From: Methylibium petroleiphilum PM1
Lineage (GTDB): Bacteria > Pseudomonadota > Gammaproteobacteria > Burkholderiales > Burkholderiaceae_C
NCBI RefSeq assembly: GCF_000015725.1
Contig: NC_008825.1
Span: 62,001-126,000, forward strand
Direction: 5' to 3'
DNA length: 64,000 nucleotides
The notes beneath the pieces are model-generated. The model saw only the letters and a program-made list of their open reading frames with translations. It was not told where the DNA came from and did not search any database. Shown in pieces: positions 1 to 9,329 of the stretch (positions within the stretch are counted from its first letter, which is position 1; each line of letters starts with the position of its first letter). Both the position numbers and the translations under genes were made by a program.

Positions 1-566
1 GTGGGGCGGCTGCCGCCCTCGACGTGGGCGAACACGTAGCCGCCGGGGCGCTTGGTGATGGACGCGACCTGCACGCCGGGCTTGCCGACGGTCGTGACCA
101 CCTTGGTCAACGCCACCTCGCGGCCCACGGCCGCCCCGTTGAGCACCTTGATCAAGGCCGAGCTGGTGCCGGTCAGCGCTGCGAAGTTGGTGTTGCTCAT
201 CGGCGCCGTGTGCTGGAAGTTCGGCGCCGTGGCCGCCGCACCCGGCTTGATGATCATGGTCTTCTCGTAGTCCGAGCTCTCTACGCTCAGGTACTTGATC
301 TTGTACTTGCCGATCTCGACGGTGTCGTTGTGCTGCAGCAGCTGCTTCTTCACGGCCTTGCCGTTGATGTAGGTGCCGTTGGTGCTGTTGAGGTCTTCGA
401 TGAAGACGTCCTGGCCCACCATCTGCAGCACGGCGTGCTCGCCGCTGACGGCCAGGTTGTCGATCACGATGTCGTTGTAGGGCCGGCGACCGAGTGTCGT
501 CTTGTCCTTGGTGAGCTGGACTTCCTTGATGACGACCCCGTCCAGCGATACGACCAGCTTGCCCAT
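1..566 (-). CDS. FHA-domain phosphopeptide-binding protein (partial, runs off window start)
   Basis: The ATG is at 566 and 188 codons are visible before the edge. An N-terminal forkhead-associated domain occupies about residues 5-95 with the classic phosphothreonine-binding residues: GRR at 26-28, SGEH at 41-44 and NSTNGTYING at 60-69. After a linker near residues 100-130, a second stretch begins that looks like another FHA-type beta sandwich. FHA proteins read out Ser/Thr kinase activity. The phosphatase and kinase genes follow on the same strand, so this is probably a target or adaptor of that pair in the cytoplasm. The C-terminus is unknown. Confidence 0.85.
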   Translation of the reverse strand, partial: MGKLVVSLDGVVIKEVQLTKDKTTLGRRPYNDIVIDNLAVSGEHAVLQMVGQDVFIEDLNSTNGTYINGKAVKKQLLQHNDTVEIGKYKIKYLSVESSDYEKTMIIKPGAAATAPNFQHTAPMSNTNFAALTGTSSALIKVLNGAAVGREVALTKVVTTVGKPGVQVASITKRPGGYVFAHVEGGSRP

Positions 567-645
567 GCGTGACCCCGTGCGTCTGACTTCTGATGTAGTG
601 GAACCCGGCGACCTGCTGCGCGCCTGAATGTCCGGACGCCGCCCC

Positions 646-1491
646 TCAGCGGCGGAACGGCCACCAGGCCCGCGACACCGGCGCGGTGCCCGAAGCGCGC
701 ACCAGAACGACCGAGATGTTATCCCGTCCGCCCGCGTCGTTGGCAGCCTGGACCAGCGCCTGGGCGGCCTGCGGCAAAGAGTCGTGCTGGCGCAACACGG
801 CAGCGATCTGCTCGTCGTCGATCATGTCCGACAACCCATCGGAGCAGAGCAGGATCCAGTCGCCGGGTTGGGTCTGGTGCAGGTGCGTCTCCAGCAGCAC
901 GGTGTCCTCGACACCGACCGCCCGGGTGACCAGGTTCTTGTTGTTCGAGGCCGCCGCCTGTTCGGGCGTGATCAGGCCGGCATCGAGCTGCTCCTGCAAC
1001 AGGGAATGGTCGCGGGTGATCTGCGACAGCTCGCCCTCGCGCCAGCGGTAGCCACGCGAATCGCCGATGTGCCCGAGCAGCAGCCGCGCGTCTCTCAGCA
1101 CGGCCACCACGAGCGTCGTGCCCATGCCGGCGTATTGCGGATTGGAGTTGGCGGCGTTGAAGATTGCGCGGTTGGCGTTGTCGACGCAGATGTCCATGGC
1201 GCGCCGCACGTCGGTGTCGGTGGCCTGGGCGCTGGCTTCGCTGAGCCAGCGGCCGAGCTCGGCCTTGATGAAGCTGGTGGCCATGCTGCTGGCCACCTCG
1301 CCGGCGTTGTAGCCGCCCATGCCGTCGGCAAGGACCGCCAGGCCTGCGGCCTCGTCGATCACCACCGCGTCTTCGTTGTTGTTGCGCGATCGGCCAGTGT
1401 CCGTGGCACTGACGAACTCGAAACGCAAGGCAGGAGGGGTCGGGAGCGTGGGCATCGGAAAGCGGCTGAGCGCGCCAGTGCGCGCGAACAC
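646..1491 (-). CDS. PP2C-family serine/threonine protein phosphatase
   Basis: A metal-dependent phosphatase that would oppose the adjacent kinase. Family motifs appear in order: NNNEDAVV, VLADGMGGYNAGE, GDSRGYRW, CSDGLSDMI and DNISVVLV, which supply the Asp ligands of the two-metal centre. It resembles the bacterial Stp1/PrpC type in length and lacks a membrane segment, so it is cytoplasmic. The GTG at 1491 shares one base with the kinase stop codon, implying translational coupling. An ATG at 1455 (protein starting MPTLPTPP) is an alternative start; neither has a convincing ribosome site. The function is clear, the exact start is not. Confidence 0.9.
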   Translation of the reverse strand: MFARTGALSRFPMPTLPTPPALRFEFVSATDTGRSRNNNEDAVVIDEAAGLAVLADGMGGYNAGEVASSMATSFIKAELGRWLSEASAQATDTDVRRAMDICVDNANRAIFNAANSNPQYAGMGTTLVVAVLRDARLLLGHIGDSRGYRWREGELSQITRDHSLLQEQLDAGLITPEQAAASNNKNLVTRAVGVEDTVLLETHLHQTQPGDWILLCSDGLSDMIDDEQIAAVLRQHDSLPQAAQALVQAANDAGGRDNISVVLVRASGTAPVSRAWWPFRR

Positions 1492-2603
1492 TAAGGATTG
1501 TGCCCGGCTTCTGGCGCGTCGGGCGCCGGCCGGGCGCCGCCGGACGGTGCGTCGGCGGGGGGGGGCGCCGGCTCCCGCGCCTGCTCGCGCAACTGGACCA
1601 GCACCGCGTGCAGATCGGCGGCCATCGCCTCGCCGTCGGCGTAGCGGATCTCCGGGCGCTTTTCCAGCGCCAGGGCCACGATGTCGGCCAGCGCCGCGGG
1701 CAGTTCGGGACGCAGCGTGCGCACGTCGGGCGCCACGTCGTTGGCGATCGACCGGATCAGCTCGGCCATCGACTCGGGCCGGTGCGGCAGCACGCCGGTC
1801 AGCAGCTGGAACAGCGTGACACCCAGGGCGTAGAGGTCGCTGCGGCCGTCGACGCGGGCCCCTGCCATCTGTTCCGGCGACATGAACGAAGGTGTTCCGA
1901 GCACGATGCCGGTCCGCGTCTGCGTCGAGTCGATGATGCGGGCGATGCCGAAGTCGGTGACCTTGACCATGCCGCTCTTGAGCTCGACCATGATGTTGGC
2001 CGGCTTGATGTCGCGGTGAGTCACGCCCTGACGGTGGGCGTAGGCCAGCGCCTGGGCCACGCGGGCGATGATGCCCAGCACGGCGGGCACCGGCAGCAGG
2101 CGGCCGGGCTGGGTGAACTCGCTGAGGTCGCGCCCGCTCAGCAGCTCCATCGCGATGTAGGCGGTGCCGTCCTGCTCGCCGGCCTCGCGGACCGAGACGA
2201 TGTCGGGGTGCTGCAGCCGGCCGGCCATCTGGGCCTCACGGAAGAAGCGCTCGCGGGCGTCCTCCAGCGCGTCGCCGTGGAATTCGCGGCCGAGCGCCAT
2301 GGTCTTCAGCGCCACGGCTTCGCCGGTGCGCTCGTCGCGGCACAGCAGCACGGCGCCCATCGCGCCGTGGCCGATGTCGCGCTCGACCACATAGGGTCCG
2401 ATGCGGCGCTGTTGCGCGTCGAGGACGCGCGGGTCGAGCACGGTGTCGGCTACCGCGTCGTGCTGGGTGCTGACGAAGCTGAAGCCCGATGCCCGGTCAG
2501 ACCGGCGCTGGGTCCGGGCCGCGCGTTGACGGCGGCGCCAGGCCCACAGCAGGGCGGCGGCCGCAACGCCCAACGCCAGCCCCGCCCAGAGGAGGCCCGT
2601 CAT
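1491..2603 (-). CDS. Membrane-anchored Hanks-type serine/threonine protein kinase
   Basis: A 370-residue kinase. Residues 3-22 form one transmembrane helix followed by an arginine-rich stop-transfer stretch. The kinase domain runs from about 68 to 335: glycine loop IGHGAMGAV, catalytic Lys100, HRDIKPAN at 196-203, DFG at 217-219, then GTPSFMSPEQ of the activation loop. The C-terminal 35 residues are a Pro/Ala-rich tail. The anchor precedes the kinase and there is no extracellular sensor domain, so input probably comes through partner proteins. It lies in one cluster with the phosphatase (1-base overlap) and the FHA protein, a complete write/erase/read set. Confidence 0.93.
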   Translation of the reverse strand: MTGLLWAGLALGVAAAALLWAWRRRQRAARTQRRSDRASGFSFVSTQHDAVADTVLDPRVLDAQQRRIGPYVVERDIGHGAMGAVLLCRDERTGEAVALKTMALGREFHGDALEDARERFFREAQMAGRLQHPDIVSVREAGEQDGTAYIAMELLSGRDLSEFTQPGRLLPVPAVLGIIARVAQALAYAHRQGVTHRDIKPANIMVELKSGMVKVTDFGIARIIDSTQTRTGIVLGTPSFMSPEQMAGARVDGRSDLYALGVTLFQLLTGVLPHRPESMAELIRSIANDVAPDVRTLRPELPAALADIVALALEKRPEIRYADGEAMAADLHAVLVQLREQAREPAPPPADAPSGGARPAPDAPEAGHNP

Positions 2604-2742
2604 GCCGCGCGTGCTGCTGCGGCAGGTGCCGCCGGGCAGGCTGTCCTCAGGCGGCAGCCCGGTGCGCGTTGGCGGAAAAGAGGTATCGCAGCGAGGGAGA
2701 CGGTCGGTGCCATCCCCGGACGTTAGCAGGCCGCGCGCGCGT

Positions 2743-3447
2743 TCAGGTGCTTGGCGCCGGAGTGCGGTTGCGCGCCACCCACTTGCCGATCGCCAGCACC
2801 AGCAGCGCGCCGCCGATGCCGGCGGCGTACTTGAGGGTGTCGGTCTGCTCGACCAGATGCGTCACGGCAGGGTCGGTGACGGCCATCGTCCCGGCGATCC
2901 AGCCCAGCAGCATGCCGCCGACGGTGATGATGATCGGGAAGCGGTCCATCAGCTTGAGCACCAGCTGGCTGCCCCAGACGATGATGGGAATGCTGACCAG
3001 CAGGCCGAAGATCACCAGCGGCATCTTGTGATCGCCGCCGGCGCTTTCGGCGGCTCCGGCGATGGCGATCACGTTGTCGATGCTCATCACCAGGTCGGCG
3101 ACGATCACGGTCTTGATGGCGCTCCACAGCTTGTCGCTGCCCTGGATGTTGCCGTGGCCGTCCTCATGGTCCGGCGCGAGCAGCTTGACGCCGATCCACA
3201 CCAGCAGCACGGCCCCCACCAGCTTCAGGTAGGGGATGGCAAGCAGCGTCAGCGCGAAGAAGATCAGGATGACGCGCAGCAGGATGGCGCCGGCGGTGCC
3301 CCACAGGATGCCCTTGGTGCGCTGTGCCGCGGGCAGCTGGCGACAGGCCAGCGCGATGACCACGGCGTTGTCGCCGCCGAGCACGATGTCGATCAGGATG
3401 ATCTGCCCCACCGCGACCCAGAAGTCCGGGGTCATGAACTGTTCCAT
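2743..3447 (-). CDS. TerC/YjbE-family integral membrane protein
   Basis: A 234-residue polytopic membrane protein of the TerC family, members of which are linked to metal export (Mn) and tellurite resistance. The first helix carries the family signature DIVLGGDNAVVIALA (acidic residue plus GGDNA). A second half repeats it as DLVMSIDNVIAIAG, the usual internal duplication with Asp-Asn in each half. About seven hydrophobic segments are visible. The ATG at 3447 is preferred over upstream frame extension because AGAAGGAAG lies just before it and the family begins at this point. Substrate cannot be told from sequence. No manganese-type riboswitch was recognised upstream. Confidence 0.87.
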   Translation of the reverse strand: MEQFMTPDFWVAVGQIILIDIVLGGDNAVVIALACRQLPAAQRTKGILWGTAGAILLRVILIFFALTLLAIPYLKLVGAVLLVWIGVKLLAPDHEDGHGNIQGSDKLWSAIKTVIVADLVMSIDNVIAIAGAAESAGGDHKMPLVIFGLLVSIPIIVWGSQLVLKLMDRFPIIITVGGMLLGWIAGTMAVTDPAVTHLVEQTDTLKYAAGIGGALLVLAIGKWVARNRTPAPST

Positions 3448-3570
3448 CTGGCTTCCTTCTGCTGCGCTGTGCGGGCCGTGCCCACGGACCACGGGCAGTG
3501 TAGAGGCCCCATACCCCGGCGCGGCTTGCGGAGACTACGCATGCGACGCCCGCCCGGCGCCGGTAACGGA

Positions 3571-3594
3571 CAAGGCCGCCCTGGGGCGGCCTTG
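3571..3594 (-). terminator. GC-rich hairpin downstream of sucCD
   Basis: A perfect 10-bp stem, CAAGGCCGCC and its complement, around a CTGG loop, 39 bases after the sucD stop. No U-run follows, so it may be a weak or factor-assisted terminator or an RNA 3-prime stabiliser. Confidence 0.4.
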
Positions 3595-3633
3595 CGGAGT
3601 TGTCTGGGCGTCGCGCGACGCCCGTGCCTGCGG

Positions 3634-4527
3634 TCAGAGCAGGCCCTTGAGCAGCTTGCCCATCTCCGACGGGTTGCGGGTGACGGTGAAGCCGCACTCC
3701 TCCATGATCGCCAGCTTGGCGTCAGCCGTGTCGGCGCCGCCGGAGATCAGCGCGCCGGCATGGCCCATGCGCTTGCCCGGAGGCGCGGTCACGCCGGCGA
3801 TGAAGCCGACGATGGGCTTCTTCATGTTCGCCTTGCACCAGCGTGCGGCCTCGGCCTCGTCCGGGCCGCCGATCTCGCCGATCATGATCACCGCGTCAGT
3901 GTCCGGATCGTCGTTGAAGGCCCTCATCACGTCGATGTGCTTCAGGCCGTTGATCGGGTCGCCGCCGATGCCGACCGCGCTCGATTGGCCGAGGCCCAGT
4001 TCGCTGAGCTGGGCCACCGCCTCGTAGGTCAGGGTGCCGGAGCGGCTGACCACGCCGATGCGACCCTTCTTGTGGATGTGGCCGGGCATGATGCCGATCT
4101 TGATCTCGTCGGGCGTGATCAGGCCCGGACAGTTGGGGCCGAGCAGCAGGGTCTTCTTGCCGCCGGCGGCCTCCTTGGCCTTCATCTTGTTGCGCACCAG
4201 CAGCATGTCCTTCACCGGGATGCCCTCGGTGATGCAGATCGCGAGGTCGAGGTCGGCCTCGACCGCCTCCCAGATCGCGGCCGCGGCACCCGCCGGCGGC
4301 ACGTAGATCACGCTCACCGTTGCGCCGGTCTGCCCGGCGGCTTCCTTGACGCTCGCGTAGATCGGGATGCCCTCGAAGTCCTCGCCGGCCTTCTTCGGGT
4401 TGACGCCGGCGACGAAGCAGTTCTTGCCGTTGGCGTAGTCGCGGCAGCCGCGCGTGTGGAACTGACCGGTCTTGCCCGTGATGCCCTGGGTGATGACCTT
4501 GGTGTTCTTGTTGATCAGGATGCTCAT
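3634..4527 (-). CDS. sucD: Succinyl-CoA synthetase (ADP-forming) alpha subunit
   Basis: 297 residues, the usual size. The N-terminus [20 protein letters not shown] is the CoA-binding Rossmann-like domain, and the region [14 protein letters not shown] carries the phosphohistidine of the catalytic cycle. Together with SucC it converts succinyl-CoA to succinate with substrate-level phosphorylation in the TCA cycle. The ATG at 4527 has AAGGA upstream at good spacing. It lies 20 bases after sucC and is co-transcribed with it. The reading frame stays open far upstream through sucC, which is a GC-content artefact. Confidence 0.97.
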   Translation of the reverse strand: MSILINKNTKVITQGITGKTGQFHTRGCRDYANGKNCFVAGVNPKKAGEDFEGIPIYASVKEAAGQTGATVSVIYVPPAGAAAAIWEAVEADLDLAICITEGIPVKDMLLVRNKMKAKEAAGGKKTLLLGPNCPGLITPDEIKIGIMPGHIHKKGRIGVVSRSGTLTYEAVAQLSELGLGQSSAVGIGGDPINGLKHIDVMRAFNDDPDTDAVIMIGEIGGPDEAEAARWCKANMKKPIVGFIAGVTAPPGKRMGHAGALISGGADTADAKLAIMEECGFTVTRNPSEMGKLLKGLL

Positions 4528-4547
4528 GTTCGGTGTCCTTCGAGGGC

Positions 4548-5708
4548 TCAGGCGACGGCGGCGACAACCTTGGTGGCTGCTTCGGCCATGGTGTCGGCGG
4601 CGATGATCGGCAGGCCGGAGTCGGCCAGGATCTTCTTGCCCAGGTCTTCGTTGGTGCCCTTCATGCGCACCACCAGCGGCACCTTCAGACCGACCGCGCG
4701 CGAGGCGGTGACGACGCCGTCGGCGATCGTGTCGCAGCGCATGATGCCGCCGAAGATGTTGACCAGGATGGCCTTGACCTCGGGGTTCTTCAGCATGATC
4801 TTGAAGGCCTCGGTGACCTTCTCGGCCGTCGCGCCGCCACCGACGTCGAGGAAGTTGGCCGGCTCGCCGCCGAACAGCTTGATGGTGTCCATCGTCGCCA
4901 TCGCCAGGCCCGCGCCGTTGACCAGGCAGCCAATGTTGCCGTCGAGCTGGATGTAGGCGAGGTCGAACTTGCTGGCCTCGATCTCGGCCGGGTCCTCCTC
5001 GTCGAGGTCGCGGTAGGCGACGATCTCGGGGTGCCGGAACAGGGCGTTCGCGTCGAAGTTGAACTTCGCGTCGAGCGCGATCAGGTTGCCCTTGCTGTCG
5101 CAGTTCAGCGGATTGATCTCGACCAGCGAGGCATCCGTCTCCATGTAGCAGCGGTACAGGTTCTGCAGCAGCGTCACCGCCTGGGCGTGCGAGCCTTCCG
5201 GCAGGCCGATCGCGGCGGCGATCTTCTTCGCCTGCGCGTCGCCGAGGCCGGCCAGCGGATCGATCACCTCGGTGATGATCTTCTCGGGGGTGCTGTGCGC
5301 GACCTCCTCGATGTCCATGCCGCCTTCGCTCGAGGCGATCAGGGCCACCTTCTGCGTCGCGCGGTCGGTCACCAGCGAGACGTAATATTCCTTCTTGATG
5401 TCCGCGCCTTCCTCGATGTACAGGCGCCGCACCTTCTGGCCCTCGGGGCCGGTCTGGTGGGTCTTGAGCTGCATGCCCAGGATCTGGCCCGACAGTGCCT
5501 TCACCTCGTCCAGGCTCTTGCCGAGCTTCACGCCGCCGCCCTTGCCGCGGCCTCCTGCGTGGATCTGCGCCTTCACGACCCACACCGGGCCGCCGAGCTT
5601 CTGGGCGGCCTCGACGGCCTCCTGCCCGGTGAACGCCGGATAGCCGCGGGGTACCGGAACGCCGAACTGGCGCAGGATCTCTTTGCCTTGGTATTCGTGG
5701 ATCTTCAT
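4548..5708 (-). CDS. sucC: Succinyl-CoA synthetase (ADP-forming) beta subunit
   Basis: 386 residues, matching the family. It begins with the ATP-grasp opening [20 protein letters not shown]. The nucleotide-binding segment [16 protein letters not shown] and the C-terminal ligase segment [15 protein letters not shown] are present. It supplies the nucleotide- and succinate-binding half of the SucCD complex. It is the first gene of the sucCD operon. The start at 5708 is fixed by the conserved N-terminus; open frame continues upstream but is not conserved protein. Confidence 0.97.
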   Translation of the reverse strand: MKIHEYQGKEILRQFGVPVPRGYPAFTGQEAVEAAQKLGGPVWVVKAQIHAGGRGKGGGVKLGKSLDEVKALSGQILGMQLKTHQTGPEGQKVRRLYIEEGADIKKEYYVSLVTDRATQKVALIASSEGGMDIEEVAHSTPEKIITEVIDPLAGLGDAQAKKIAAAIGLPEGSHAQAVTLLQNLYRCYMETDASLVEINPLNCDSKGNLIALDAKFNFDANALFRHPEIVAYRDLDEEDPAEIEASKFDLAYIQLDGNIGCLVNGAGLAMATMDTIKLFGGEPANFLDVGGGATAEKVTEAFKIMLKNPEVKAILVNIFGGIMRCDTIADGVVTASRAVGLKVPLVVRMKGTNEDLGKKILADSGLPIIAADTMAEAATKVVAAVA

Positions 5709-5824
5709 GGTCGCGCTGGATTCGAGGGTGGGTGGTTCGAGTCGAAGAAGTCGGACGGTTCGGCGCCCGCCCGCGGGCGGCACGGCGCGGGTGGCACGCC
5801 GGGAAAAGCCGATCGACTTTAGCA

Positions 5825-5837
5825 TGCTGCATTGCAC
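5825..5837. promoter_or_regulatory. TGC-rich dyad in the sucC-argC divergent region
   Basis: TGCTGC-ATT-GCAC lies between the divergent sucC and argC starts. It fits, with one mismatch, the TGNTGC-N3-GCAA pattern reported for PHB-cycle repressors of the PhaR/PhbF type in related bacteria. A cleaner copy lies at 10887. The regulator assignment is an inference. Confidence 0.3.
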
Positions 5838-5928
5838 CAAGAACTCCACGGGAACCCTTGATGACACGCGACTGACGCCCGGCGTTGCTACCATCGACCT
5901 CCCCGCTGTCCGCCCCTCCTTGCACACC

Positions 5929-6852
5929 ATGAGCACCCGCCCGGCCCGCATCTTCATCGACGGCGAAGCCGGCACGACCGGACTCGGCATCCGCGAGCGA
6001 CTGGCCGGGACGGACGGGATCGAGCTCGTCAGCATCGACCCCGCTCGCCGCAAGGACGCCGGTGCGAAGCGCGAGCTGATGGCCGGCGTGGATCTGGTGG
6101 TGCTGTGCCTGCATGACGATGCCGCGCGCGAATCGGTGGCGCTGGCCGACAGCTTGCCGGGCGGGGGGCCGAAGATTGTCGACGCCAGTACGGCCCATCG
6201 CGTGGCGTCTGGCTGGGTCTATGGATTTCCGGAGTTGCTGCCGGCGCAAGCGGCCGCCGTTGCGGCATCGCGCCGCGTGGCCAACCCTGGGTGCTATCCG
6301 ACCGGCGGCATCGCGTTGCTGCGCCCTTTGGTCGATGCGGGTTTGCTGCCGACAGACTATCCGGTAGCCGTGCACGCTGTGAGTGGTTACTCCGGGGGCG
6401 GAAGAACAATGATCGAGGCTTATGAGGCCGGTGACGCCCCATCCTTCGAGCTTTACGGCCTTGGCCTCGAACACAAGCACTTGCCTGAACTGCAGCAGTA
6501 CAGCCGGCTGGAGCGTCGACCGATCTTCGTGCCCAGCGTCGGCAACTTCCGCCAGGGCATGCTGGTGCAGGTGGCGTTGCACCTCGATCTGCTGAACGGG
6601 CGGCCGAAGCCGGCCGACCTCGAGGCGGCGTTGCGGGCACGCTATGCCGGTCAGCCATGGGTCCAGGTGGTGACGGCCGAGCCGGGCGGCAAGATCGAGG
6701 CCGAGGCGCTGAACGACAGCAACCGGCTGGAGTTGCGGGTCTACGGCAACGAGGATCGCGGCCAGGCCGTGCTCGTGGCACGGCTCGACAACCTGGGCAA
6801 GGGCGCGTCGGGCGCCGCGGTGCAGAACATCGCGCTGATGCTCGGCGTGTGA
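5929..6852 (+). CDS. argC: N-acetyl-gamma-glutamyl-phosphate reductase (short type 2 form)
   Basis: 307 residues. It reduces N-acetylglutamyl phosphate with NADPH in arginine synthesis. The N-terminus [20 protein letters not shown] is the Rossmann fold of the short class, and the catalytic cysteine lies in [10 protein letters not shown]. The motif [12 protein letters not shown] follows. The short length and the [12 protein letters not shown] start distinguish it from the roughly 340-residue classical ArgC. The ATG at 5929 is chosen because protein similarity begins there although the frame is open upstream. No other arginine genes are nearby. Confidence 0.95.
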   Translation: MSTRPARIFIDGEAGTTGLGIRERLAGTDGIELVSIDPARRKDAGAKRELMAGVDLVVLCLHDDAARESVALADSLPGGGPKIVDASTAHRVASGWVYGFPELLPAQAAAVAASRRVANPGCYPTGGIALLRPLVDAGLLPTDYPVAVHAVSGYSGGGRTMIEAYEAGDAPSFELYGLGLEHKHLPELQQYSRLERRPIFVPSVGNFRQGMLVQVALHLDLLNGRPKPADLEAALRARYAGQPWVQVVTAEPGGKIEAEALNDSNRLELRVYGNEDRGQAVLVARLDNLGKGASGAAVQNIALMLGV

Positions 6853-6857
6853 TTGGC

Positions 6858-7367
6858 TCAGTCTTCGCGCCCAGCTGACTTCACCACGCGGCCCACCGTT
6901 TCCGAGCTGAAGCCTCGGGCGCTCAGAAAACGCATCTGCCGCGCTCGATCGGCGGCATCGACGGCCGGCGTGCCGAAACGCTTGGCCCATACCGCACGGG
7001 CGCGGGCGAGTTCGCTGTCCTTGAGTTGTTGCGCGGTCTCTGCGTCGAGAGCCATGCCGTGCTGCGCGAGTTCCCGGTGGATGCGCAGATTGCCGAAGCG
7101 CCCCTCGCGGGCGCTCACGCGGGTCTCGATGAAGCGGTCGGCGCTGAGCAGGTCCTTCGCCGCGAGCCAGTCGAGCAGGTCGTCGACCTCCTGCTCGGTC
7201 GGCAGCGCCGGCGCAGGGGCGTCGGCCGACAGCGGCGATGACCCCGCCGCCCTGCGCTGCCGATCGACGTGTGACAGCAACTTGCGTCGCAGCTCGATGC
7301 GGCTGTGCTCGCGCTGCGCAAGATAGGTCAGCGCCTTGGCCTTCAGGGTGGGCGCGGGACGGACCAC
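6858..7367 (-). CDS. recX: RecA regulatory protein RecX
   Basis: 169 residues, mostly helical, immediately downstream of recA (43-base gap). RecX caps or inhibits RecA filaments. Typical three-helix repeat features include [19 protein letters not shown] and a C-terminal block with [18 protein letters not shown]. The GTG at 7367 is chosen because GGAGG lies six bases upstream and the family start ([14 protein letters not shown]) follows; the longer frame to 7493 would add a basic, low-complexity stretch overlapping recA. Transcribed with recA, so probably SOS-induced. It converges on argC with only a five-base gap. Confidence 0.92.
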   Translation of the reverse strand: MVRPAPTLKAKALTYLAQREHSRIELRRKLLSHVDRQRRAAGSSPLSADAPAPALPTEQEVDDLLDWLAAKDLLSADRFIETRVSAREGRFGNLRIHRELAQHGMALDAETAQQLKDSELARARAVWAKRFGTPAVDAADRARQMRFLSARGFSSETVGRVVKSAGRED

Positions 7368-7410
7368 GAGACGCCTCCGTCGGCCGCGAGCCCGCGGAGC
7401 TTCCCCCGCC

Positions 7411-8484
<1,074 letters not shown>

Positions 8485-8507
8485 GCTGAGCCTCCGGTTT
8501 GCTCGGG

Positions 8508-8538
8508 ATTATGGTCGAAACTGGTTATTTGTACAGTA
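8508..8538 (-). promoter_or_regulatory. recA promoter with LexA (SOS) box
   Basis: Read on the minus strand, TACTGTacaaataaCCAGTT (8519-8538) matches the CTGT-N8-ACAG LexA operator with one change in the right half. A -35-like CTGTAC (8531-8536) inside the box is 17 bases from a -10-like CATAAT (8508-8513), so LexA binding would cover the promoter. The box ends only four bases from the -35 of the divergent promoter. Confidence 0.8.
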
Positions 8539-8542
8539 GTTT

Positions 8543-8571
8543 TTGGCTCTTCCGAAGCCCCTCCCTACAAT
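8543..8571 (+). promoter_or_regulatory. Sigma-70-like promoter of the response-regulator gene
   Basis: TTGGCT (8543-8548), a 17-base spacer and TACAAT (8566-8571) precede the response-regulator ATG by about 55 bases. The recA LexA box ends at 8538, directly adjacent, so LexA could influence both directions. Confidence 0.55.
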
Positions 8572-8625
8572 GAACCCGGCGCTGACCACAACGAAACCCA
8601 TGGCGCCGCCGAGGGAGACACGTCC

Positions 8626-9297
8626 ATGAGGATCCTCATCGCCGAAGACGACCAGGTGCTGGCCGACGGTCTGTTGCGCACCTTGCGCAAGGGTGGCTAT
8701 GCGGTGGATCAGGTCGGAAGCGGCAGCGAGGCCGATGCGGCGCTGGCCGACCACGAGTTCGACCTGGTGATCCTCGATCTCGGACTGCCCAAGCTGCACG
8801 GCCTGGAGGTGCTGCGCAAGATGCGCGCGCGCGGCACCGTGACGCCAGTGCTGATCCTGACCGCGGCCGACAGCGTGGAGCAGCGCGTGAAGGGGCTGGA
8901 CCTGGGGGCCGACGACTACATGGCCAAGCCCTTCGCGCTGCAGGAACTGGAGGCGCGCGTGCGAGCGCTGACGCGGCGTGGCCTGGGCACCGCCTCGGCC
9001 ATCATCAAGCACGGCCCGCTGTCGTTCGATGCAACTGGGCGCGTGGCCTACCTGAACGACCAGATGATCGAGCTGTCGGCTCGCGAGCTCTCGCTGCTCG
9101 AGGTGCTGCTGCAGCGTGCCGGCCGGCTGGTCAGCAAGGATCAGCTGGTCGAGCGCCTGTGCGAATGGGGCGACGAGGTCAGCAACAACGCGATCGAGGT
9201 CTACATCCACCGCCTGCGCAAGAAGATCGAGCAGGGCCCGGTGCGCATCGCCACCGTGCGCGGCCTGGGCTACTGCCTCGAGAAGATCGCGGGCTGA
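8626..9297 (+). CDS. OmpR/PhoB-family response regulator (TctD/QseB-like)
   Basis: 223 residues. Receiver domain 1-115 with the acidic pair ED at 7-8, phospho-acceptor Asp51 and Lys101. A winged-helix DNA-binding domain follows (about 128-220), ending in the typical [12 protein letters not shown] and [18 protein letters not shown] precedes the ATG. It is followed after 32 bases by its kinase. Overall it resembles TctD-type regulators; the true regulon is unknown. The promoter lies beside the LexA box of recA. Confidence 0.93.
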   Translation: MRILIAEDDQVLADGLLRTLRKGGYAVDQVGSGSEADAALADHEFDLVILDLGLPKLHGLEVLRKMRARGTVTPVLILTAADSVEQRVKGLDLGADDYMAKPFALQELEARVRALTRRGLGTASAIIKHGPLSFDATGRVAYLNDQMIELSARELSLLEVLLQRAGRLVSKDQLVERLCEWGDEVSNNAIEVYIHRLRKKIEQGPVRIATVRGLGYCLEKIAG

Positions 9298-9329
9298 GCC
9301 GGCATGCTGCGCGGCGCGCGCCTTCGGGC

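Noticed and set aside
3634-6990. 1118-codon frame that would fuse upstream sequence to SucD
   Set aside because: Only the last 297 codons are conserved protein; the rest is sucC and argC DNA read in a wrong frame. sucD has its own ribosome site and start.
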